From: Pseudopithomyces maydicus
Taxonomy: Eukaryota; Ascomycota; Dothideomycetes; Pleosporales; Didymosphaeriaceae
Direction: 5' to 3'
Assembly: GCA_026873275.1 (NCBI GenBank)
Contig: JANTUC010000007.1
Location: forward strand, 868,001 to 932,000
DNA: 64,000 bases
Shown: in pieces, positions 22,593-32,691 of the stretch
Position numbering within the stretch: the stretch's first letter is position 1
Layout of the letters: each line of letters starts with the position of its first letter
Translations under genes and position numbers: made by a program
Notes under the pieces: generated by a model
What the model was told of the DNA's origin: nothing
The model's input: only the letters and a program-made list of their open reading frames with translations
The model's database searches: none

Positions 22593-23428
22593 CGATAATT
22601 ACGCTGTCGTTGTCGTTTAGATGCTGGTAATGAAGGAGGTTCTTTCTCGGTCCTCGCGACCTATTCATTATATTCTGCATGGGAGTTTGACATTTGGAAT
22701 GAGCTATGGAGAATGATGCTATTCAACGGTCGATTGCAGCATTGATGCATGTCATGCATATACAAAAGCGGCATATTTTATCTTTTTCTTACCACTGGAT
22801 GGTTCTCTTGTACATTACTTTAATTAGCATGGGTATGGTCAGTACCTAATAATCATGGGAGTCCGTGTATAATACAGAAACGATGATTCTCAAAATACTT
22901 TTCAACACATATGATATGCTTTGAATTCAACATCACAGTTCATTGGAAATTATATATGCCCTGTATATATGGATGTGGATACAAGAATAGTGCAGTTCCA
23001 AAAATGGCAAACGCAACGCCGCACCCGCCGACCAGCGAGGTATAATTCAGGGAGAGAACCTTGTGAATATGCTAGTAATTCCCAAAACACATCCTGTACC
23101 ACGTTTGCCGTCCAACGTCTTACCTCTCCTATCCCGTCTCGTCACGATAACTAGATAGAATATAGAAAAACTTGTGCAGTCTACGAACCTTCAGCAGCTG
23201 TAAAGGAACCGTGGCTGCTGAGAATATGCTTCTTTTCTATTCTCTAAATGTATTTAGCTCTACCGCACGGATTAGAAGATGATGCTTTAAACTGTAACTG
23301 TTGCCCCCGCAAAGAGTCGTTCCATGCATGTCGTGAAATTATATAAACACCAAGAAAATTGTACACGAAGCAAACCTCCTCGCTTCCTACAAATGCGTTG
23401 CGTCCTCATTTCTACATGCAAAGGCGTC
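22593..23428. other. Convergent intergenic region (3' flanks)
   Basis: AT-rich 3' flank shared by the membrane protein and the Pex11-like gene. No reading frame above 77 codons. A second possible C-terminal exon for the upstream gene occupies 22621-22745 (see findings). Confidence 0.5.
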
Positions 23429-24238
23429 TCATCTATTGTGCCAGACGAAGTTGCGGAGTGAATCCCAGTCGTCGGATTGCGCGTAACTGCAGATTGATTA
23501 GCATGTATCCCAAGAGGGTCTAAGCAAAATACCCACATGTAATTCATACTGCTCCTCAAACTCGGTTGCACGGCTTCGGGATGCCACCTCCACACGTACA
23601 TGACCATGGCCCAGCTCAAGCTCGCGAAGCCCACCCACCCGTTCTTCACCAGCTCCTTGCGCAGCCCGCTTCTCTCGTCCAGCAAGCCCCAGCCACCACC
23701 GCCTCCCTTTACATCGCCGACGGACCGGGGCTGGACAGCCAACTTGGCCAGGGCCAGTGCCACTCTCGCAAACACGTATATGACGATCTGCTGGCTCACG
23801 CTGTTGTGTATGGTCCGTCCAAAGACGGTGTATCCGCCCAGCAGCCCAGCCAAAAAGCTGTCGTAGTGGCGCTCCTTGCCCGTGGGCGAGGTGTGTTTCA
23901 GCAGCAACATGGTGGTCTTGTAGACGAAGGCGAACAGGCCGAGGTTGCGGGCGTGCTGGCGGGTGGCCTTGAAGACGAGCCAGCATTTGGAGCGGAGGGA
24001 GCCGGAGCGGAAGAGGAAGATCATGACGAGGGCGTGGGGGAAGCGCACTTTTGTGCCGTAGACGATGCCATTGCGGATGCCTTTGACGAGGGCGAGGATG
24101 TCGTGGTATTGCGGGTCGAGGATGATGCGCTCGAGCGCTTTCTGGAGCCGGGTGTCAGCCAGGTGGGTGCAGTGTCATGCTGGTGGAGGAAAGGAGGAAA
24201 GCCGGCATACATACCTCAAGCGCGTGGACTCTGTCCAT
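23429..24238 (-). CDS. Pex11-family peroxisome proliferation protein
   Basis: Exons 24238-24215 (only eight codons), 24141-23537 and 23486-23429 on the minus strand (introns 73 and 50 bp) give 228 residues. The start MDRVHALEKALERI, the conserved block GTKVRFPHALVMIFLFRSG, several amphipathic or membrane helices, and the ending WDSLRNFVWHNR match the fungal Pex11B/C-like group. Pex11 proteins sit in the peroxisomal membrane, where an N-terminal amphipathic helix tubulates the membrane and recruits the fission machinery. Without the last splice the frame reads on into about 80 residues of unrelated sequence, so the intron is well supported. A tract of five glycines (VKGGGGGWG) in the middle loop is a local peculiarity. 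Confidence 0.85.
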
Positions 24239-24945
24239 GGTTTGGTTGCGGGAAGAGGTGTGCTCGGGGAGCTAGCTAGCTTGCGAGGAGCCTCGGTTCG
24301 CGATCCAACCCAGACTGCTACGGGAGCAGGGCAACAAAAGCAACAACAAGGAACGGGGAACGGGGGAAAGGCAAGCGTAGAAGAAGGTCAATGGGGTGTT
24401 TTGCATGCAGAGGACCAGGGAGAAGCGCGGTATGCGGAGGCGGGTTCGGTTCGCGGAGACATGGTCGGTCTGCGCGGCGGCCATGTGAGCCTCGGCCATT
24501 GTGACGCACGTCGCACCTGGGCCGGCTCTGGCTTCCCCACATGCTCAATCCTCCCGCATCAAGCCACAGCCCGCGCCCTGGGGAAGCCCGCCCAGAAGCA
24601 TGTGAAGGCCCTCCAGCTGGAGACGCCTCACCTCACAACCACCGATACCATGTCTTCCAAATAGCTGCCATCTCCATACACACATCCGAAACCGAATCGA
24701 AATGTTCGAATTGCTATTTCTAAAAGCTGCTTACGTGTGGTGTATCCTGGCGAACCGCTGAACAATGCTGCCTTGTTGCTAACCCGAGCCTATCCAACGC
24801 CTTTGCAATGCAAATGCTCCCAGCTAACTATGAATCTGAAAGAAAATGCCGTGCGTGTAAATAAGGAAAAGAAAAATGGAACCAACCGAATTTCAACGCT
24901 GCGATGCTGCATGGCTCACCCCACCCCGTTGTCTGAGAGAGCAAG
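24239..24945. other. Intergenic region
   Basis: Contains the Pex11-like promoter and the 3' flank of the ornithine carrier. Only shadow frames are present; I see nothing else. Confidence 0.5.
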
Positions 24946-26031
24946 TCATACATCGTGTGTCTGCCCAGGCCACCTCTTCTTCAACTCCTCGTACACGGTG
25001 AAGATGAAGGCCGAGCTGGGAACTGACCTCGCGCACGTAATGCCGCACCCGCGGTACATGCCTTTCAATCCGTGCTGCTTCCAATGCGCCCTGAACACGG
25101 CGCTGAAGGACAATTTTTGCCCCGTCACTTGCTTGACGTCCTCGGTCTGCATCCGTGACTTGACCGTATCTGCAGGGTAGAATATGAAGTTGTAGGCTAC
25201 ACCGGCCATGGAACCGGACAGCATGCGCTGCCAGACAGGGAGGTCGTCATCCATGACCGCCCCGCCCTGATATTTCTTGAACCCCATCTTAGTAGCCTCG
25301 TATCCGCCGAACCACGCAGCACCTCCGCCGGTTTCGCGGATAAATGTACCAAGTTGGCCGTTCCAATAGCCCTTGAGCCCTTGGTGGCGGTAAATATCCG
25401 CTATGATGTTGGCAATGCCGGGTCTGGCAATCACAGCACTGCTCGTCTCCAACGGAACCTGCATCTTGCATTTCACAAGCTCAATGGGCGTCAGCGCCAG
25501 CGATGTGAGTGCTCCGGCGCCCATGCCGCAGTAGAGCATCCCTATGAAGGGTATGTCTTTCTCGGGGTGGCCCTTGAGCTCCGGATAGTACCCGGAAGCC
25601 CGTAGCAAGTCTCCAAATATACGATACTATTGGGCGTATAAGTTACAGATGGAGTATGGCGGTGAAGGGATACTGACACTGAAGAAGAGGCAGCTGGATT
25701 CCACAGCAGCTCCTACCAACGGTGCGCTGATGCCTCTGTAAATGCCGATGAAGCCGTCTTGCTTTAGCGACTTTCTGAAGCAGTCCCACGGACCATTGTA
25801 CCTCAGAGGCAAGTGGTTTGGCTGCGACTGCAGGCGCACCTTGATGGTATCGAAGGGATACTCGAAGTATTTGCCAACAATGCCAGCTATGGATCCGCAA
25901 ACAACGTCCTTGAGCGCTTCGGTGCCTTGGGCGTGGTCCAAGGTCGCCGGTGTTTTCTCCTGTGCCACCATCGAGGCAGACAACCTGCTCCCACTCTCCC
26001 CTGCCAGTGCTGGGCTCTCTTTCATATCCAT
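24946..26031 (-). CDS. ORT1: Mitochondrial ornithine carrier
   Basis: Exons 26031-25678 and 25626-24946 on the minus strand (51-bp intron GTCAGT...AATAG) give 344 residues. I start at the first ATG (26031); the open frame upstream reaches only a GTG. There are three mitochondrial-carrier repeats, each with the Px[DE]xx[KR] signature: [20 protein letters not shown] and [10 protein letters not shown]. The segments [22 protein letters not shown] and [19 protein letters not shown] fit the fungal ornithine/arginine carriers (yeast Ort1/Arg11, Neurospora arg-13). The protein exchanges matrix ornithine for cytosolic substrates across the inner membrane, linking mitochondrial ornithine synthesis to cytosolic arginine formation. 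It is divergent from CGR1. Confidence 0.92.
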
Positions 26032-26698
26032 GATTCTACGAATAGTTGTTTGCGTGGGGTATACGCGACGAAGATGGGTTCCTGGTGCGCCGGCAAGGCA
26101 GAGCACTGGCTGTGGGGGTGAAGAGTCAAGCAGGAGGCGGCAAGGAGAGCGAAGAGCGGAGGTTAGGACTCAATGATGTATCCCATGACGATTGCTGTGC
26201 GAAAATACGAGTGTGTAGGATCGGGTGCGAGGTGGGACAGGGTGAAGCGACCGCAGTGCTGCAGAGCGCTCCGGTCCGTAAATGTACCAAGTCGGTGGTG
26301 TCACAGCGGGGGACGTGGAAGCAAGACAAACGACGAGATCGGCGCCAGTTGCTGCATGAAAATTCTGCAGCGGGGAAAACAAGTTATATTAAGGTGCAAC
26401 GGGGGTGCAGATACGGATGGGTTGCGCAAAGGTGGTCCTGTATAAAAGTCGCGCAAAAGAAATGCGCGCAACTGGCATGCGAGCCCGATGATTCACGTAT
26501 GAAAATGATCGGGTTCCTGGCAATCTTATCAGATCTGATGGTGGGATGCCGGCCAGTCGTTGGTGATCCGCACTCGCTCCATCGATATCGGCCGCTCTTC
26601 GGCATCTTTTTCCAGAAATTCCATCCTCCGAGCATCTGCGCTGCATCCACTTTACCCAGCTGCATTATCTTCCTGACGCCCCCTCTCCCTCCGCGAAA
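26032..26698. promoter_or_regulatory. Bidirectional promoter of ornithine carrier and CGR1
   Basis: 667 bp between two divergent start codons. A TATAAAA lies at 26441-26447 on the plus strand, 252 bp before the CGR1 ATG. Other open frames here are short shadows. No binding site can be assigned with confidence. Confidence 0.5.
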
Positions 26699-27163
26699 AT
26701 GAGTACAGCCGTCGAAACGCAGGACGCTCCGGTAGCGGACCTGGGTGCGGTAAAGGGCATGCGCAAGAATGGTACGTTGCTGCCCGCGCCCGCCTGCGAC
26801 ACAGCATCCACTGACCCATGCGTTGCACAGGCAAGCAGTGGCATGCCAACAAGACGGCCTTCCGGCCTCGCGCGAACCAGTCTTCCTTCGAGAAGCGCGC
26901 CGCCGAGCGCAAGGCCCTGGCCGCCGTCAAGGCCAAGGAGAAGGAGATGAAGGACGAGAAGGAAGCCGAACGCCAGGTGCGCACCGCGCAAAATTCGAAT
27001 TGCTTGTTCTAACGCCACCCAGCGACGAGTCGACGCGATTCGCACCAAGCGCGCCGCGAAGGAGGAGCGCGAGCGCTTCCAGAAGATGGAAGAGAAGATG
27101 CACAAGAAGCGTGTCGAGCGCTTGAAGAGGAGGGAGAAGCGCAACAAGCTGCTCAAGTCATGA
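26699..27163 (+). CDS. CGR1: rRNA-processing protein Cgr1
   Basis: Exons 26699-26771, 26831-26976 and 27023-27163 (introns 59 and 46 bp) give 119 residues, the usual length. The core is [13 protein letters not shown] followed by an almost uninterrupted Lys/Arg/Glu helix ending [12 protein letters not shown], the signature of Cgr1. Cgr1 is a nucleolar protein needed for 60S ribosomal subunit assembly and rRNA processing, conserved from yeasts to moulds. All exon junctions keep frame (G|GC in GMRKN-GKQWH, and phase 0 at EAERQ|RRVDA). Confidence 0.95.
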
Positions 27164-27846
27164 GCACGGATAGATTGGGAGCGGACAAAAAATGCAGAAG
27201 CGCATACGGAGCCCTTGCCCAGCAAGCAAGCCCACTTGGCAATTTCGACGCGAAAGACGCACATCCTTATGATACCCCAGTTCCATCGCCCGCGCATGCG
27301 TCTCCAAGCAAGAGCCTCGAGAGAGCCACATGGTTGGACAGAGACGGAAGAGACGATAACTGACGCAGGTGGCCATAGTCGGTGCCATGTGACTTCGAGC
27401 GAGCTTGTCCGGGACTATGTACATGATACCGAGACCATGTCTTTGGGAATCTTGGTAGCAATACTATCGTATATGCAAAAGCAACGTTGAGCCTTTCACC
27501 ATGCCACTTCAAGGCTGACAAGGATATTCCATTCTTGATTACGAATTTCTCCATGTGTGATCAAAGCGTGCATGTTTTGGGCCGAGTGCGTAATCACTCC
27601 AAACAGAGCTACCCAGCAAAATAACATTGACAAGCTTTTTTCAGAGTTCTGAACGTCAATCTAAATAGTACCCCCAGCCGTCGTGTGCAATCAACATAAG
27701 CGTTCCCGTCCCCAGGTTACTTTTGCTGGGTCCCACTGCCCAAATCGCCTTAGTGCCATCTCGTCTCAGCTCCGCGCTTCCGTGACGCAACCCGGCCATG
27801 GCCGCGCATTAGCTCACCCCGTAATTCCAGTACAATCCGCCATGTC
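27164..27846. other. Intergenic region
   Basis: CGR1 3' flank and the promoter of the next gene. Only short shadow frames; I see nothing else. Confidence 0.5.
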
Positions 27847-29081
27847 ATGGCCGAACCATTTCGCCAAAGCATCCTTCAGTCGGTCCCCTCCCGTATGAGC
27901 TCCGACCTATCTCCCCCTAGCCGAGCCTCCGCAGACGCCAATTCCAAAAAGCGCTCGCACCTGCATGGTCTCCATCATTCGCACAAGGACAAGGATAAGG
28001 ACAAGGACAAGCACAAACACAAGCACCACCATCACCGGTCCTCGCGCCATCATGCGAAGGAGTTCGTGCAGTCTGCGTTCCCCTCGCAGCCGCCGACTAG
28101 CTTTGGGGATTTGTTAAAACAGGCCAAGGAGAGCATCAGCAGCAGTCCGAGTGATAGCAGAAGAGGAAGCGTTGCAATCGCAGGGGTAGACGGAGCCGCT
28201 GAGAAAGATGCGCAAGGCCCCAAGTTAGATGTGCCGCCGCGGCGGAGACCGGTCCGGCCGGAGGATCTAGAACGGGAGACGAAGAGAGTCAAAGTGCGCG
28301 AGCAGTACGTGCTGTCCTTTGCCCTGGGCGCATAAACCTTGGAAACTGACCATGGAACATAGAGAGCTTCGCTCGTCGCTGCAAAGCTTATCCGACCAGT
28401 CTCTCAAGACATCCCGCCGGTTGGACGATACATACTACTCCCTCCTCGAGCGGCTAGCTCAATGTCGTCAGACGATAAACGGCCTGCAGGAACTATCCAA
28501 CCTGACCAACGAACTGCATCACAATTTTCAATCCGATACCAAAGAGCTGGCTGAAGATATCGAGGGGCAGTATGAGGGGTTTCACAACTTCGAGCAACAG
28601 CAAGAACAAGTGTCCGTACTGGAGAACAGGATAAAGGTGGGCAAGGAGAAGGCCGAAGCCTTGGGCCACCGACTTGACGAAGCAAGACGACGAGTCGATG
28701 CACGCGCAAAGCTCGAAGAGGAGCTCGAGGTTAGGAATACGCGTATGTGAACCGGCACCGGTAATGATGATATCGAATGCTAACACAGCAGCAGGGCATA
28801 TGCGCATTCTGTGGAGCATCATAGGGACCATCGTAGGAGTCATCTTGTTGTCGATCCTTTTTCAGCAGTTGAGACCCGTACATCCGGACCACGAACACAT
28901 GCGCACTCTTGACTTTGCCTCGCGAGAACAAATCCTCAATGCGCCGATACCGGACATGGCAAAGGAGGTCATCATGAATCCGGGCAAAAAGCAACTAGAT
29001 GTGCGAATACAGTCATCCAGTGCACACACCGGAGCAGGTGTGGCAGACGATCATCGGTTACGCACTTTCGATGAGTTATGA
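27847..29081 (+). CDS. Coiled-coil, C-terminally membrane-anchored protein of unknown function
   Basis: Exons 27847-28304, 28363-28742 and about 28795-29081 give 374 residues. The N terminus has a striking alternating charge tract (KDKDKDKDKHKHKHHHH, residues about 46-62). Next comes RRRPVRPEDLERETKRVKVREQ, leading into a long heptad-like coiled coil (residues about 155-285). A single membrane helix (LWSIIGTIVGVILLSILF) is followed by a 65-residue tail. The layout resembles SNARE-like or tethering proteins, but I see no SNARE-layer glutamine pattern and cannot name a family. The last intron ends in CAGCAGCAG, so exon 3 may begin at 28789, 28792 or 28795; all keep frame. I chose the most distal. 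Confidence 0.75.
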
Positions 29082-29948
29082 TAGCAGTGTAATAGACATG
29101 ATCTTCACGCCTTACGGCATCGTAAACTATCGGAGCATTCATTGAATGTACCGGCTACGCGGACATGGCCTCGTTCTACACAAATGGTCCGCTCTGCGGT
29201 CACCAAATTGAGGCTAGGCATATGTTGATATTTAATCGGACCCTGCCGATACTTCCAACAGGGCAAGCGTGGCAGACATTCACAGTGACGTACTCAGCCC
29301 TGCAGATCACTCTCACCGGTGAACGTTCAGCCTCAACGGCTACCTTCGGAAAACGGCTCGACACGCTTCAAGGGCCACAAAATAAAACATGCAGAAGTGG
29401 CGACAGGTACTGGACGATGGCCAGCAGCCAGTCACAACGGCCAGCAGGTGGTGTGATATGGCGAGTAAACGGCTTGGACCGCTGCGGTATAGGCACTACC
29501 AGTAGGTGATTGGCGAGCAATGAGGAGGCAGCCAACGCGCAAGTGGCGAGCTGTGTCTCTCCTATGCGGGGTTCACCGGGCGATTGACGTACCTTTGGTG
29601 TTGTGATCTGTTTCGGGCAATTCATGAAATGCACCTGTGTGGTATATAGGATGTGCCTTGGCTGTAGAAAAGATACAATCATCTTCGGACATTTCGACGT
29701 TTACAAGAGTCATCAAGAAATTCATTTTGTGAGCTACGAATATCTATTCATACGGTAAGCGTAGATTTAAGCAAAACAGGCAGTCTTTACATCATCGTGT
29801 GAAGGCTGCAGCTACATCAGGCACGCAGACTGGAACTCCCGTTCGAAGAATTAAGCTAGACTAGTATAGTACTACCTGAGAATCCTAGATTGGATTGGTC
29901 TTTTCGGGCAAGTATTGGCTGACTCATCTCAAGGGTTCGGAATTCAAA
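29082..29948. other. Intergenic region
   Basis: No supportable gene. A 114-codon frame at 29165-29509 lacks motifs. Holds the coiled-coil gene 3' flank and the upstream region of the next weak gene. Confidence 0.45.
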
Positions 29949-30612
29949 ATGCCCAACAGCAACGAAGGACAGAAGGACTCTGATTTCTGCCTGTACACTG
30001 CTTCGTCGAGCAGACCGCCGCAGCTCAATCAATCCATATGTGGCTGCCGTTGTGGTCGCAGGAGCATCCATGGAAAAGGATATGACGACAACGAGCATAA
30101 CGAGGACGAGGCCATGACCTTGGTTGCTTCTGATGCATCTGGTGAAGGTGAAAGCGCTCATCTGATGGGGCTCATGGTCTCGGATAATGCCCTTCAGTCT
30201 GCACTCATTCAAGAAACGCGATTGCGATTCAATCGACCCCACATGGTATTCGACAGCCCTGGTACTACCGCTGTTTCTTCACCGGATAGATCCAGGCCAG
30301 CTTCCAGCTACGAGGGAACGGCGGAAAGTATGGAGAATGAGCCAGGAAGTGGTAAGTGTTCAAAGGCTCGTGTCGACAGTTGCATCTGCTGACTGATGTG
30401 CGGAAGGAGTTCACAGTGTCTCATCTGCCGATGCTCGGTCCGTCCACTGCATTTCTCCCGGTCCCGGGTTAGGTGCGTGGACGGGAGAGGACGAGACCGA
30501 AGACGTTGCCTTTGAATATCACTTCCTCTCCCGGCCGCTCAGACTGACTCCACAACGTCGGTATTGCCGTGGGCTGGTTGCGTCTCATTTCATATTGGAC
30601 GACGAGCATTGA
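29949..30612 (+). CDS. Hypothetical protein, probably two exons
   Basis: From the ATG at 29949 an open frame reaches a good donor (GTAAGT at 30352). Splicing to an acceptor after GGAAG at 30406, with a ctgac-like branch site just upstream, restores an open frame to a TGA at 30610-30612. The result is 202 residues: exons 29949-30351 and 30407-30612. The product is hydrophilic, with a CGCRCG cysteine cluster near residue 32, an acidic stretch, and no signal peptide or membrane helix. Unspliced, it would end at 30392 (147 residues). I recognise no family. The case rests on the splice signals and open frames, so the model is tentative. Confidence 0.35.
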
Positions 30613-31218
30613 GTACGCATAGCTCGATATGGAAGCTTCTTGGACATTGGGCGGGGTTGAGAATGTACCACGAATTTTCTTTTCGGCTAGAAGGGCATCA
30701 AGGATGGCTGGGGCTGGGAATTTACTTGGGCACAAACTTTTTTTTTCTTTCTTTTTTTTTTTTCTGGATGCTCATATACAGTGAAAGTGCACGATTTCCT
30801 GATGCGATTTAGTCTTTTTTGGGCGACGCTGATCAGTCTGGGGAAACGCAAACTTGGAAATGCGGGGACTAGGAAATTGCATATATAGGAACGGTAGAGG
30901 GTCTGTAGACGGCTGGATTAATGAATTGTGCAGGTTTGAAATTTCGGACTGGGGTGGGCCAAGTGGAATCGCCCCCATAGATGGCATCGAGAGGGCGTCC
31001 GAGAAGGGCAAGCTCTCGCGTGATGACATGCATTGTACTTGTCTATCAGAGAGAGCGGTGGAGATGGGCGGTGCATGGGCTGGGGTGGAAAGGCGGTCCA
31101 TGTCATTGGCAGCGTCCAAGGACATGGCAGCTGGAGAGGGAAGGTGCAATCAGCAGCGAGGAAAGAAGCATGCCAAGGCTTGGTGTTTGGATGGCTGGCC
31201 GCTGGGTGACGGATGCTG

Positions 31219-31260
31219 TGTGCGGTTTGCGGTCTGCGGTCTGCTGTCTGCTGTCTGCGC
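31219..31260. repeat. Heptamer repeat (TGCGGTC/TGCTGTC)
   Basis: Five to six consecutive near-identical 7-bp units, read directly. Non-coding. Confidence 0.7.
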
Positions 31261-31760
31261 TCCCGGGCGTTCGCCAGGCCAGATTGAAAGCAGCTATGCA
31301 TGAACGGTGATTCGCTGGGTTCCGAGATATTTTCGTAGTGTCCGGGCCGAAATTGGAAGACGAGCCATTATTTCCAGCTTGCGACGGATGGGCCTGCCGC
31401 TGGCACTAGGGTCGGGACTATTGCGTGGCGGCGCAGATTGAAACCTGTATCGAGCGGCCAGCGAGGTGCATTGCCGTCGCTGGAGGTTGCACATGGGCCG
31501 CAGCGCTGGGAGGGCAGAGGGTCACGATGCCGCCGCACGCTGGGTAGTCTACTGCAGGTAGTGCGGCCGGGAGTGAGTGCTGGGCGCGTCAATGCCTGTC
31601 TGGCCTGCCTTCTCGGCCGCGCCGCTACCGTAGGGCCAGCCTGCGCATGGCGGCCATGGCCCTGCTGAGTAGTGCGCCATAGCGGGCTTACTGCGCCGCT
31701 GGGCAAGCCTCCGTCTCGCTAGGCCATCGTCGAGAACAGGTAGGGGTCCACATAGATACT

Positions 31761-31793
31761 GGTAGGTGGGTGGTGGGTGGGTGGTAGGCAGGT
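31761..31793 (+). repeat. G-rich GGTGGG repeat
   Basis: Short run of GGTGGG/TGGTGGG units with several GG and GGG tracts, so quadruplex formation is conceivable. No gene overlaps it. Confidence 0.6.
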
Positions 31794-32691
31794 TGGACCA
31801 AGGGGAGAGGCTCAAGACCACACGGCGAACTGCGCGCCTCTTTGTAACCATCTCTGCGCTGAACATAAGGCGTCTGGACCGTGGACAGACGGTCCCACAC
31901 CGCCAGCCCTCTCCTATCTGCGCAGAGTCCCGAGGGAAATTCACCATCGGACCCCCGCGTCGTGCCCTTGCCATCTCTCTCGCGGCATCCCTGCAGCCTT
32001 TGCGCCCAACAGGAGTATACAGGTCCGCATAGCCGCACCAGCTTCAGCTGCATCAGATCGCGCATACTTCAGACCCGGCCCGGCACCCTCTAAACACTTG
32101 TTCACTCCCAGAGTCCCATCCGACCGCATCGCATCGCTCCCACCTGCAGCACGCGATCATCCTCCTAGCGGGTCGTTGACGACGTCATTTAGCGTTCGCA
32201 GCACAAACTTTCCTATCCTAGCAATATATTCACATGAAGACAGCTATCCAGCCAACATCCCCTTTGCCAGCTCCTGCAGGTTCGACAGACACCTGCTGTG
32301 GTCGCTATTTCCTCCCGACAGCGACGAGTGGTGACCGACCTACTTCCAAGGTTACGTGCGTGCCAGCGAATCTGTCGCCTTCTGCATTGCATTGACCCTT
32401 CAACAGCGACGACGCCTCTTGGACAGCCATTGGTTGTCGTGGCCCTCTCCCCGCTGCACCTGGCACGTTGCGGTGAACATCTGCGCTCCCGATATTCTCC
32501 GGTCCTCCCTCCTTACTCCCGCGGGAGCTTCCCGTTCCCCGCAATCGGGGCGTTGTTAGTATCCAGCAAGCGCTAGTTCTGGCCGTCGGGTAGTACCATT
32601 CACGAACTTCAACAGTATCAAAAAAAAATCAGGCCAGGCCGAGTAGCATGAGCATAAAGAGGAGGAGCTATCCAGTATACGCTTTTCGGAA

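Larger units (their letters stand above)
30613..32691. other. Long intergenic region upstream of the repeat protein
   Basis: About 2 kb. Homopyrimidine/T-rich tract at about 30738-30770, a TGCGGTC/TGCTGTC heptamer repeat at 31219-31260, and a G-rich GGTGGG repeat at 31761-31793. Long overlapping frames in 31300-32330 have no domain support. The pyrimidine-rich 32100-32560 stretch looks like promoter or 5' UTR of the repeat-protein gene. Confidence 0.5.

Noticed and set aside
23566..24279. 237-codon plus-strand frame
   Set aside because: Antisense shadow of the Pex11-like gene, which has good introns and family motifs.
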